This document shows positions 35,801 to 45,660 of a stretch of DNA of 64,000 nt, in pieces. The stretch spans positions 110,215,554 through 110,279,553 of the forward strand of contig CM041083.1 of NCBI GenBank assembly GCA_023079485.1, written 5' to 3'. Within the stretch, counting starts at the first letter, position 1; the number at the start of each line of letters is the position of its first letter. The position numbers and the translations under genes were made by a program. Below the pieces are notes generated by a model, which worked only from the letters and a program-made list of their open reading frames with translations, was not told the origin of the DNA and made no database searches. This DNA is from Archilochus colubris. Lineage: Eukaryota; Chordata; Aves; Apodiformes; Trochilidae.

Positions 35801-38800
35801 CATTCTACTACTGCACTACATTTTACTCAAGACCAGAGAACAGAGCTCAGTGAGGCTGCAGGACCACACATCTTGCAGTTTAGCCCAGAGCCTCCCCAGC
35901 AGTGTCTGATGAGAAGGTCTCTGCCTGAGAACAAGACTTGAAGGTTGATACTGAACTCCCAGCTATCACACTAATGTCTAGATCAAGAAATAGAGGCTTT
36001 TAGACTGCACAGAATTTGGTCTAGGAAGTGTTTCTTAAAGAGCACTTTTAGTTATTCAACCGAAAAAATAAATAGGTTACATATTGTTTGTAGTCTATTT
36101 TTGTTTCTTGATTTGGACAGAGAAAAAAAGTATAAACATGTTAGAAGCAAATTAGCTCTTTCATTTGATTTATTTAAAACTAACAAAGTATTTTTAAGGT
36201 GTTTAAGCCTGATTTTCTAGAAAGCAGACATAACATTCCCCAGTTTATATCCATGTATCTGTTTTATTAGGTATCGGTGTACTTTAAATAATCTTGGGAC
36301 AGGCTCCTAAATAATCTATATATTAAGGTAGACTTTAAAGTATACCTTAAAACAACTGATATTGACCATAGGCAAGTTATCTGGATCATGGAAAGCAATT
36401 CAGCCAGCTTTACACCATTTTTGACATACCTACCACAAACAACAGATGCTACATTAAGAAGACAAGACTGAAATGAGATATAGGAAGTTCTTAAAAAAAA
36501 CCACATCTGCACCTAGACAAAAACTAGTGAATGTTTCTTCTAGTTACTTCTGATAGGTGAGTAGGAAGGAAGAATTTTGTGGGTTTTTATGTTTGTTAGG
36601 GTATTTTTCTGTAATCCCTGACTGTAATATAAGACTTTCAGCTCAGCTGAGTAGGTACATGGTTTATATTTTGTCATCACACCAAATACTCTCATCAGTG
36701 ACATACCAGTGTGAACAAGTTCTACAACCCAGTGATTCTTTACCATTACTGGTCCGAAAATTTAGTGGCTCCTTCAATTTTTCCTCTTTCTTTTTTTTTT
36801 TTTTTTTTTCCCCCCAAATAAACAAAAAACCAAAAAACCCCCCAAAAAACCAAGCAAACAAAAACCAACCAAAAAACCCAAACCCACAAAAAGATCCCAC
36901 CCCAAACCACCACTCATCAGGAAGAAAAAGCATTGTCTAACACAATATTTACATCAGAAAAAAAAAAGAAAAAACCCAACAACCCTGGCCTATGGTAAGA
37001 AAACTTGTAACCAAAAAGGGTCAAACTTTGAAACTGTGTTTCCACAAAGTTAATACATGTATACAGTACACACAGATTTGGGCAGGAAATATTACTGGTC
37101 ATCTCCACAGGAAAGCCCACAATTCATGTTTTTGAAGATGCTAGAAACTCTCAACTCTTCTGTTTGAGATGAAATTATGAAATTACACAGCCACACTTGT
37201 TTTGAACAAAAGGGCACTGTGGTGCAGTCTTTTTCATAAATGGAATGGATATAGCTGTCTACAATAGTAGGGGATCAGATATATGTTACAGGTATTTCAG
37301 GCAAGACACTTTGTTACTGTTCATGCCATCATTCTTTACAAGATTTACTCCATATGGAAGACCAGAAACTATAAGCAATAAGATTTCCTCTAGTTAGAAG
37401 ACTCTTCTCACAAATGAATGCAAGAAAACAGACTCAGAACACTAAGTTGCTTCCTTTCTGTAGGATTTATCCCTGTATCCTAAAACAGAGCTGTTGTGTC
37501 AGTACACCTAATTTTTAACACTTGAATATTATTAGCAGTAATTGCTTATTTATTATGCTAATAAAGTTTCACTGGTATTAGGTTAACAGTAAAGACACTT
37601 GTATCTGCATACTTGTATATGTACTACTATACAGATTATCTTTGTGATAGTAATAAAATCAGAACTGGATGAAAAGATCACCCTGTAAGAGAACTGTACA
37701 AGACTAAACAAGCACTAATGCATTTTATCTTTTCTCAACCCAAAGTTCCTCTTTCCAGTATGGTTCTAATTCTCTCTTGTACATCCCATGTTACATCTAG
37801 TAAGTTTTATTACCATCAACTGTTTCTAATGAAAAACTTAAACTTGCTCTTAAAGGGAACAGACATCACAAGGATTTTTTAAAAGCAGTATTATATAAGT
37901 TAGCATGCATCATGATTTTCAATCTAAAGTTATATCTAGAAAATACAGTACACATCATAAGCATACTAAGCTTGAAAGCTATTTACTTTAAAGGGTCTCT
38001 AACTTCCTGCTACTTCTTCAAATTAAGAAAAGAAAACGTGTTACACTGTGAAAAGAAAATCACAAAACTTTACCTCTGCTTCCATGGAATAAGAGATGCT
38101 TTACAATATATTCTGCAGATAACTAAAGTCCAGATTTTCCTTACAGATATGACAGCCTTACCTGAATATTAACAAAGACGCCATGATACGTCTCATACAG
38201 AACTCTGTTCCCCTTCATATGCAACGGAAGCTCAAATGGAATTTCTGTCTTGCCACTGGGAAGCTTCCCTGGTTTTACCATTTCAATAGTGCTGTTAATG
38301 ATCTGAATAGGCTGTAGAGACAAATATTAAGTGATTTAGGTTGAAGCAGTTACAGTCTCATCATTTCAAGCACCACCAACATCCATGAAACTCAAACATT
38401 TTGACTTCCTCAATTTCCAGAAACTCGGGTACTTCATGACACACAGCTCTCCAGTCTTACAATGAAAAGGAATACTAAGAATGCCTTCCTGGAGAAAACA
38501 ATGTGATTTATTTTCTGGTTGTACCATATGAGCAAACATATTTAGAGAGCTAAACAGCACAGTCTCAAGTGCTTTGGAAAGCGGAGTTCCATTTTCTAAA
38601 TTACATCCCTTAATGGTAGCAGCAGCAATGCAACTGTCTATTCCCTCCTCACCTTCTCCTTGGTCCTTTCCCACCCTAAAGATCTACATCTAAGACCAGA
38701 CTCCCACTGGGACACTGGATAATTATAATTCCACCCAGGAAGTCTGCTTGAAGATTACACTCCTTTTCTCTATGGAGTTTTAGTATTATTTTCCCCTCTA

Positions 38801-41800
38801 CTGACAGGAGTAAGAAAACCTATTGCTTCTACTGTTTTTTTTCTGTTTTTCAGTTTTCCTGGGCAGATTATTCATACTCTAAACAAACTAATTATGGTGG
38901 ATCTTAAAAACTCCTGCTCTGAGGTTATCCTAACTTAATCAGTTTTGCAAACAGCTATACTGCCTCTATACAGAGCCAGCCTTGCTTCTATCAGTACAGC
39001 CATCTTCATACCCTGAGATAACTTGCCCTGCTGGATTCCAAACCCCACAAACCAAACCTGGAGAGCAATATAGAGGCCTTCCAGGAGCTCTGCAAGTCAG
39101 TCTGCACACAGCCTCATAGCCCAGAGAAAAGCCTGTGTGTGTTCTATAGCATGCCTGGCCTCTGCATAAACTATTGGGATAGTGACTGATCTGGTAAAAA
39201 AAGTCCAATTAAACAAACCCACTTTAAAAAAAATTTCACAATTTTTTTTCTTTAAATCATGGTCCTTCAATGCATCATTCAGTAACCATACCATTTATGT
39301 TACTGTATTTCAGCCCTAAAGAAAAATCTCCAATCAGTGCAAGTTCCTCCCCCAAAACATCATCATGTATCCTTAGATAATTCTGAGCATTTTGTGGTTT
39401 TCTATCAGTTACATACAATGAAGTGCTGGCTGAGATACAGTAAAAAAAGATTTAATGAAAGAAAACAAAAGTTTTGTGTTAAAAATACTAACTTGCACAG
39501 ATCTTACCTTGACAGAGTTATAGAAAGCTTCAAACACACCCACGCTTTTGGCACTAAGTTGCAGATTTACTGATCCTTCCATTGTTAAGGAGATACCTTG
39601 GTGCTGGACTGCATCCTTACTTGTTATGACCACAACTCCAGAAAGAACTTCCTGATAGGAGAGAAGGCAACATGAAAGCATTTGTTTTAAAAAATTTCTT
39701 CTACAGCTCTTACACAGACAGTGTGTTCATTGATTTTCAAACTCAAGAAAACTGTTCCCAGAGAATAGTCTAACTTTGTCATAAAATACAAAAAATGATA
39801 AGGAAAGCAATGTGAGAAACAGACCCCTCTACTTCTACTTTGTCTGCTTTAAAAATATTCTCCTCCTCCTTGCAGAAGTACAATCTGAGCTTCAATTTCT
39901 TCACGAAGTTTCAAGACCTTCCTCTCCACAAAGATGAAAAATATCCTTATAGACAACTAAGGTAACAGATAAGTTCCATCTCTCATGTTAATAGGCAATT
40001 CCAGGAGAAAATTTTAAATGAAGAGTGGGACAGTCAGCCAAGGGAGATGGAAGAGAAGACATAACTATAAAAGTGATGGCCAAGTTGAGAATAAAAATCA
40101 CCACAACAGTGGGGCCAAACAAATTTAAGATACATAAATAAATAGTTGTTCAGCTACACAAGCAAATTCCATGCTACATGGGCAATAGTTTCATAGTGTA
40201 TCTGAACTGAAGGCACAAGTTGTATGACCCAAGAGATCCCACTAAGAATGTTTTGTCTACAAAATTGTATTTGCACAGGAACACTGCATCTTGGAAGTCA
40301 ACTTAGTCAACATCAACTTAGAGGTTTGAACACTGAAAAGGAGACAAACTGCAGAAGAGCAAAACACAGTTTGTTTTACATACCTCACAGTTTATCCTTC
40401 CCCTCTCCTGCAACAAAGAATCCACTTCAATTCAGAGTTCCACATCAAAAATTCATACACATTTGGAAATAGCAGCAAGTGATCTGAGAATCTGAAGAAA
40501 GTTCCCTGGGGCTAATCTCTCCTGCTAGAGTAATGCTCTCTGCATCTTCACCAGGCTTGCAGCCTAGACACGAAACTACATATCACTCCAACCAAAGGGT
40601 AATTCAGACTGCCCACTTTACACTCAACCAGTTAAAACCAGTAAACCAATCTAGTTATCTACATTTCTAACAGATGCTATTTGAATTTTGCCAGTTGTTT
40701 GCCTTTACTAGTGGCACAGTATGGTGCAGAAAATGGGTCAAGAGGTTTAAAGCAGAACAGGACAGCAGCAGAACATCAAGCACTACAGTGAAGGTTGATG
40801 TGCTGCAAGTCTGAAAAGAGAACCTGCAGAAACTGGGAAAAGCCAGGAAAAGGAGGCACAAGCACAAAAGGACAGTGTAGAAAAGCTGACCTAAATACTG
40901 TACTGCTTTGCTAACAGGCTTTAATCAGTACAAGCAATTAGGTTACTGCTTTGAAAAATTAGTACAGATGAACTATAAGAAGCAAGGACAATCCTGAACA
41001 TACGAACTGCTTTAAGAAATGAGAACAGCCTCCTGCTACACAGCAACAACCTACTCCAGAGCTATTGCCTCCATACTTTCATGTGATAAGGTTGTATGTA
41101 TTTGGGACAGAAAGGAGAATTGACTTGGAAGTTTAATATGAATTTTTCTTACAACAATCAATTTCTCTTAAGAAATTGAAAAAATACCTCTGAACTGCTT
41201 TCTAACAAAAACTTTTAAAGATCACTAATGCCAGGGAGAGGAAATTACCATGAAAAAGATGCTGTAGTATTTACTTGGACTGTTTATATGGAATCAGATT
41301 ATATTTCTGGTTGACGTATGTGGGGAAGCCAGCTATATCTTTTCTGGAGAAAAGCTACTTTGTCCTTTTTTTGTGTGTAAAACCAGGGTACCCCTGTGTC
41401 TAGTACCTAGAAAGTACCTATTTTCAGATTTTATTAGATAATTTGATGGCATCCCTGGTAAGAAAAATCAGCCTAAATTTTATTTTTCAAATGCAACATA
41501 GCTGAGAAAAAAAAAAAAAACAAACCACACGGCAAGTTTTCAAGACCACCAAAAATCTGTGACCATACTTCTTGAGGTGTTGACAACAGCAAAGGACATA
41601 ATTCCTAATGCAGAAATGGCTAACATTTCTCTGCTTCCACTTGATATTCACTGTACATCTGTGGATTAAGCTTTTCATTACTTTGGCAGAATGAAGTGTA
41701 TGGGCAGTTGGTTACCAACAAGATGCCCTAGCTTCCTTCTAGATTCCACTTTCCATATCACAAGAATTCACTTTTTGGACAAAGAGCAATCAATTGGCAA

Positions 41801-44800
41801 TTTGAAAATTCACATTAAGTCCATGTAAGTCACATTTACTAAATACTCATTTTCTTCCACATACATTCCTCTATGCAAGTCACCTACAAATCTTAACTAC
41901 ATATTCTTCTGATGATTTCAAAAACACTGACCACATTCAGTAGAGAAAGTCTGCTAGACCCAGCCAACTAGTTATTAGATGCTTTAAGACCTCACTGCTC
42001 AGATTTACTAACTAGCTTGACTTAAGTATATTTTGGACTCACTTGTGAAGTCTTACTTGATGTTAACTATGGCACCTCTCTTTGTACAATGTATTTTCCT
42101 GACTTTTCAGCACAGAATTCTTTTAATTATCAATCTCAGAAAAACTGCCACTGTTACTCCAGTCATCCTGTTCAGATTTTCTAAATAAAACATATCATTA
42201 GTTGTGCTTGCCCCTTCATTCTTTGGGCATTCCATAGTTTATTAAACAAGCTTCAATGGCACAAGAATTCCTATCCAAATAAAAACAAAACCCAAAAAAC
42301 AGCACCACTGATCTTCTGTTCCTAGGAACTTAGACAGTTTTTCTGCTTTTCTTCAATACTTGTTTTTTACTTACAACTTGAAGTAATTTATTTAAATGAG
42401 CTTTTCTCATACTGAAGTATGTATATAATATAATAAAGATCTTTCTTTGGTTACTTCCTCCAGTTTCTGATGATAACTAAAGAGTACAGATATTTCTTAC
42501 TGTTTAGCATAGCAAGTCATTTTGCCTAAATTCCTTTTTAAAAGCAGAACAACCTCAGGCTTGCATTATGCTTGACTGCTTTACAGATTTTGTGTCTAAT
42601 TTATCAAAATTAAAAATGAACTGTCAACACAGGAGCAAAGAACACCTAAAAGCTGCAGCATTGTTGCTTACTCAACTCCCTAGAACTAAAAGTTTTAGGA
42701 AGTGAAGTGACTTCCACTTGGTGCAGGAAAGATAGATCTGTAATTTCTTTCTGTGCCCAGAAAATTTCAACCAAAAAAATAAAATTGTACTTCTAGTGTA
42801 CAGTTCTTCCATCAGTGTGTTTTCTCATGACTCAGACCTTCACATTGCAGGACCAGTTAATGAACTACAATTATAAACCTTTTTGCATGGAATTGAAGTG
42901 GAAGCAATAAAACCAATACTAACAGATTTACTAGTCATAAATATCTTACTTAATTTCAGCTTCCAAATGAACTATCCTTTTCTTAAATTAAAATATAAAT
43001 AAACCCAGCTTAGAGTGATATAAAGCAAGCCAAGTGACGGAACTGAAAACAGGCACAGCATTATAATACTGAAATAAATAACTAAGATCTTCTAGTAAGG
43101 CAAATTAGCATAATGACAAAAGTGAGAAAAAGAAAGTGCTCTTCACCACCATGATGCCAGACCTAAAGGGATGTTTTGTTCACAAAATTATAATTTAGCT
43201 TTATGAAAGATGATTTGACAACTGTAGAACAGATGCTACCTACTCTTCAATTTAAATCTGTTTAAAGTAAGTTTTCCAGCAATAAAAATATTCAAGAAAT
43301 TGAAATATGCTTTATACACTGTGTCAGCCAAAGTACTAATGTACAGGAAAGCTATGTGTCAAATGGATTTTTATAATACAAGTGTGGGGAAAGAAAAAAA
43401 AACAAAACAAGAGATATGAAAACTTAAAACTTCTGCTCTTCTGCTTAAAGAACACAGTATTTCTAGAAAAGCAGTGACTAACACATGCACCCAACACATG
43501 CACCAAGTGATTTTTTTTCTAGTTATGCTTCAAGTCTTAAACAATGAAAGAAGGAGCAGCATTTTTTCAAGCAGCTGCAAAAGTTGAAGTATGCACAATC
43601 GCCTTATTGCTATCAACAACTACATCCGTGAAAAAAAGTTAAGAAATCAGATGCTTTCAGTAGTGAAAAAGCATAAAAACACATCTGCTCTTGCCAAAGT
43701 ACTTCACGTAAGATGAGCTCTCCTATCAGACACAGAGCTTAAGACTCTTGGAGGTTTGCTGTTTTTTTTTTGCAGAGTGCAGAACGGGAGCGACGCTCAG
43801 GAGCACCTGGGCACACCTGCTCGCGGTGTCAATGCATCAGTCCTGCGGTCACAAAGCAGAAACAACCGAAGCGACACTATGGCTCCTACAGGTGACCTCC
43901 CAATGGCCATGCCTCGGGGGGCCTCCGTCCCTCTTTCCCCATCCCTGCCGCCCTCCACAGCGGCTGGGGCTAGCAGTAGTCCTAAAGTATTGCCCCGCTA
44001 GCTAGGGGGAAAAGGACAAAAAGCAGGCTTTTAATAAGACAAGAGGGCATGGACTTAAGCTCTGCCAAGGGAGGTTTAGATTGGATGTTAGGAAGAAATC
44101 TTTAGAGAGGGTGATCAGGCATTGGAATGGGCTGCCCAGAGAGGTGGTGGATTTTGTGTCCCTGGAGGTTTTTAAGAAGAGACTGGATGTGGCACTCAGT
44201 GCCATGGGCTGGTAACCACAGTGGCAGTGGATCAAGGGTTGGACTTGATGATCTCAGAGGTACTTTCCAACCCGGATGATTCTGTGATTGATCCCAAAGG
44301 CGGGCCGGAGCTGAGCACCGCTTCGCTACAGGAGGCAGCGGGAGCCCGTGGCGTCCTCGGTGGGGACCCAAAGGGGAGCCGCGGGGACAGGTACTGGGAA
44401 AGAGAAAGCTCTGAGCAGGGACAGAAGTAAAGCTTCCCCTAGTACAATGGCAGCAACAGCCCCATCATCACGGCGCGAAGCGGAGAGCCGCCGCTACAAA
44501 CCGAGACAGAAAGAGGGCGAACTCTTCCGTCATCGAAGGAAGGGCCCCTCTGCCTCGGTGCAGCTGGGACCATCCCGGGCTGCCGGCAAGTCCCGGCGAA
44601 GAGCAAAGAACCGGGAGACAGCATCAGGCGGGCAGACCGGCCTCGCAGCGAGTTTTTCGGGGACCTGCAGCAAAAGCGCCGGGGCTGTCCCGAGAGGGCT
44701 GCTGGCGGCCGGCAGGGGCGGGGGGCAACGGCGGGGGCTGTGAGGCGGTTGCAGCCGTTGGTGAGGCACTCACCCCGCAGCGATACACCTTGTTGGCCCG

Positions 44801-44830
44801 CTTGATCTTGATGTCCAGCGCGGTGCCCAT
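26786..44830 (-). CDS. VPS26C: VPS26C (DSCR3), Retriever complex subunit, complete, 8 coding exons
   Basis: VPS26C has the two-lobed arrestin-like fold of VPS26 proteins. It forms the Retriever complex with VPS35L and VPS29, which works with SNX17 and the CCC complex to recycle membrane cargo such as integrins from endosomes. Exons in transcript order: 44774-44830, 39508-39651, 38162-38311, 34882-34962, 32338-32406, 29523-29673, 28383-28535, 26786-26868. They sum to 888 nt, giving 295 residues plus stop (human is 297). All introns are GT-AG and every phase agrees. The ATG at 44830-44828 has G at -3 and G at +4. The protein begins [16 protein letters not shown] and ends [10 protein letters not shown], as in the human protein. 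Intron 1 (5.1 kb) carries a CR1 at 44033-44289. The intron between exons 6 and 7 carries one at 28593-29242 and the intron between exons 5 and 6 one at 31312-31640. The other introns hold only simple repeats. Confidence 0.97.
28383..28535 (-). CDS. VPS26C: VPS26C exon 7
   Basis: It encodes [20 protein letters not shown], then [20 protein letters not shown] and [10 protein letters not shown]. The acceptor is ctttcaccag and the donor is G|GTAAGT. The exon is in a different frame from the long shadow ORF over it. A CR1 starts about 58 bp upstream of its acceptor. Confidence 0.96.
28593..29242 (+). mobile_element. CR1 LINE, 3' part, antisense to VPS26C
   Basis: A 5'-truncated CR1 with one open frame across the RT C-terminal region ([20 protein letters not shown] to [13 protein letters not shown]). 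The 3'UTR ends in attctatgattctatga. The intact frame and near identity to 24371-24882 suggest a relatively young pair. It is inserted in the VPS26C intron upstream of exon 7. Confidence 0.96.
29523..29673 (-). CDS. VPS26C: VPS26C exon 6
   Basis: It starts [18 protein letters not shown], continues through [18 protein letters not shown], and ends QLVRVETC plus one base of a Gly codon. The acceptor is atcttttcag and the donor is GTAAGT. This is C-terminal arrestin-lobe sequence. Confidence 0.97.
31312..31640 (+). mobile_element. CR1 LINE 3' fragment, diverged
   Basis: Decayed CR1 C-terminal and 3'UTR blocks (aggtttaggctggatat, ggttggactggatgatttt) with tail gtgattctgtgtga. It lies in the VPS26C intron between exons 5 and 6. 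Confidence 0.85.
32338..32406 (-). CDS. VPS26C: VPS26C exon 5
   Basis: 23 codons, [20 protein letters not shown] then VKE, the linker into the C-terminal lobe. The acceptor is tagtcacag and the donor is GAG|GTAAGA. Confidence 0.96.
32531..32578 (+). repeat. Perfect 24-bp tandem duplication
   Basis: A unit beginning aagtatgcagctatg and ending taataaacc occurs twice with no mismatch, about 125 bp on the acceptor side of VPS26C exon 5. Confidence 0.95.
34882..34962 (-). CDS. VPS26C: VPS26C exon 4
   Basis: 27 codons, [20 protein letters not shown] then EFIVHSL, ending the N-terminal lobe. The acceptor is ctttttgccag and the donor is TTG|GTAAGT. It is too short for simple ORF calling and was found by splice sites and homology. 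Confidence 0.96.
36791..36905 (+). repeat. T19-C6 run followed by A/C-rich low-complexity tract
   Basis: Nineteen T, six C, then about 90 bases almost free of G and T (AAACC-like units). On the VPS26C sense strand it reads G/T-rich then poly(A). It lies in the intron between exons 3 and 4. Confidence 0.85.
38162..38311 (-). CDS. VPS26C: VPS26C exon 3
   Basis: 50 codons, from [20 protein letters not shown] to [12 protein letters not shown]. The acceptor is gtctctacag and the donor is CAG|GTAAGG. The segment is highly similar to the human sequence as I know it. Confidence 0.97.
39508..39651 (-). CDS. VPS26C: VPS26C exon 2
   Basis: 48 codons, from [19 protein letters not shown] to [11 protein letters not shown]. 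These are the first beta strands of the N-terminal arrestin lobe. The acceptor is cctatcag and the donor is AAG|GTAAGA. Confidence 0.97.
44033..44289 (+). mobile_element. CR1 LINE 3' fragment in VPS26C intron 1
   Basis: It carries CR1 C-terminal blocks (agacaagagggcatgg, gggctgcccagagaggtgg) and the 3'UTR (caagggttggacttgatga), ending gatgattctgtgatt. It lies directly against the edge of the CpG island. Confidence 0.92.
44774..44830 (-). CDS. VPS26C: VPS26C exon 1 (coding part)
   Basis: It encodes [19 protein letters not shown] and is followed by donor GTGAGT. It lies inside the CpG island. The start was chosen as the only ATG in frame, with a strong Kozak context. The frame is open further upstream but without an ATG. 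Confidence 0.97.
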
Positions 44831-45030
44831 CGCGGCCACGTGCGCTGTCACATGACCCGTCCCGCAGGGAAGGAGCCGTTCCCCGGCCACCCCGCTTCCG
44901 CCGGTAAGGGCGGGGAGGAGCAGGAGGGGGGGGGAGGGTGTGTGCCCGTCCCACGAGCATCCGGGTCTCTGCGTGCGTCATTCCGCAGCCGGTGACTCCG
45001 CTTCCCGGTAGGCTCCGCCTGCTTCCTGGT
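44831..45030 (-). promoter_or_regulatory. VPS26C: VPS26C 5'UTR and core promoter (inferred)
   Basis: The sequence immediately upstream of the VPS26C ATG. It holds a CACGTG E-box (44837-44842), a GTCACATGAC E-box (44847-44856) and ETS-like sites near 44890 and 45000-45030. The transcription start itself cannot be placed from sequence. Confidence 0.55.
44848..44853 (-). promoter_or_regulatory. VPS26C: Start-stop uORF (ATG-TGA) upstream of VPS26C
   Basis: The - strand reads ATGTGA, an AUG followed directly by a stop, 18 bases before the main ATG and with G at -3. It matters only if transcription starts upstream of it. It overlaps the GTCACATGAC E-box. Confidence 0.5.
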
Positions 45031-45043
45031 AGTCATCTAGCAG

Positions 45044-45066
45044 TGGGGAGGGGGGGAGGGCGGGGG
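45044..45066 (+). promoter_or_regulatory. G-quadruplex-prone run in promoter
   Basis: Closely spaced G-runs (GGGG-A-GGGGGGG-A-GGG-C-GGGGG) about 215 bp upstream of the VPS26C ATG. A second G-rich run lies near 44910-44940. Confidence 0.55.
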
Positions 45067-45183
45067 AGAAGTAAAGGAGGATAAAAGTAAGGGTGGGGGA
45101 CACGCTTCCCACCGGCCATGTCGGCGCCTTCCCGCCGCCGCGGGGGCGGAGCCGAAGGGCTGGTGACGCAACACGCCCCGGGG

Positions 45184-45202
45184 ACTACAGCTCCCGAAGT
45201 GC
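45184..45202 (+). promoter_or_regulatory. ZNF143/THAP11 (SBS-type) motif
   Basis: ACTACAGCTCCCGAAGTGC matches the ACTACAnnTCCCAnnnTGC-type element common in vertebrate housekeeping promoters, with one deviation after TCCC. Confidence 0.75.
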
Positions 45203-45280
45203 TGTGCGTGAGAGGCATGCGCCGCATGGCCTGACAGGGGCGCGTAGGCGGCGGTGGCGGCGGGAAGGTGGGGCGGGGCG

Positions 45281-45288
45281 TGACGTAG
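45281..45288 (+). promoter_or_regulatory. CRE/ATF-like half site TGACGTAG
   Basis: TGACGTAG is preceded by GGGGCG. A second related site TGACGCAA lies at 45164-45171. Assigned by motif only. Confidence 0.4.
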
Positions 45289-45339
45289 GGCGGTGCAGCT
45301 GTAACGGTCGAGGTCTGGAGAAAGGCGGGGAAGGGCCTG

Positions 45340-45350
45340 TGCGCATGCGC
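45340..45350. promoter_or_regulatory. NRF1 site, perfect palindrome
   Basis: TGCGCATGCGC, the consensus NRF1 element, within the CpG island about 510 bp upstream of the VPS26C start. Confidence 0.75.
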
Positions 45351-45397
45351 GATCGGCGTGAGCGTTGTCTGTTGGCGGGCGCTGCGGGGCGTTGGTT

Positions 45398-45453
45398 GGG
45401 CCCGGTGCTGAGGGGCCCGGTGCTGAGGGGCCCGGTGCTGAGGGGCCCGGTGC
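45398..45453 (+). repeat. 15-bp GC-rich minisatellite, 3.7 copies
   Basis: The unit GGGCCCGGTGCTGAG is repeated perfectly three times plus a partial copy, within the CpG island. Confidence 0.95.
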
Positions 45454-45660
45454 GTTTCGCCACCAGCGGGCGGGGAGTCCCCGATGTCGGAGAGACTGCC
45501 CCATCGGGCCCATCGGTAGCGGGGTCGTGTCGGTGTCTGGAGTGTGAGCCGCCCCGCCTCACCTAGATAGGTCCTCAAGGTGCGGGCTGGAGTGTCTCCC
45601 TCGGCCCCTGCTAGCGCGGCCTCGTCGCTCCTGCGGCGTGGTTAGAGCCTGCGGGCCGTG

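Larger units (their letters stand above)
44280..45660. promoter_or_regulatory. VPS26C: CpG island promoter of VPS26C, possibly bidirectional
   Basis: An abrupt rise in G+C and CpG density compared with AT-rich flanks. It contains VPS26C exon 1 and extends about 800 bp upstream of the ATG, further than one gene needs. Motifs seen include ZNF143, NRF1, CRE-like, Sp1/KLF GC boxes, ETS-like CTTCC sites and E-boxes. No TATA box is seen near the start. Long ORFs across it are a GC artefact. Confidence 0.88.

Noticed and set aside
44439..45578. Several long ORFs (125-181 codons) on both strands across the GC-rich island
   Set aside because: They overlap each other in many frames, are Pro/Arg/Ala-rich and reflect the low stop density of CpG-rich DNA. 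Only the VPS26C exon 1 frame is supported.
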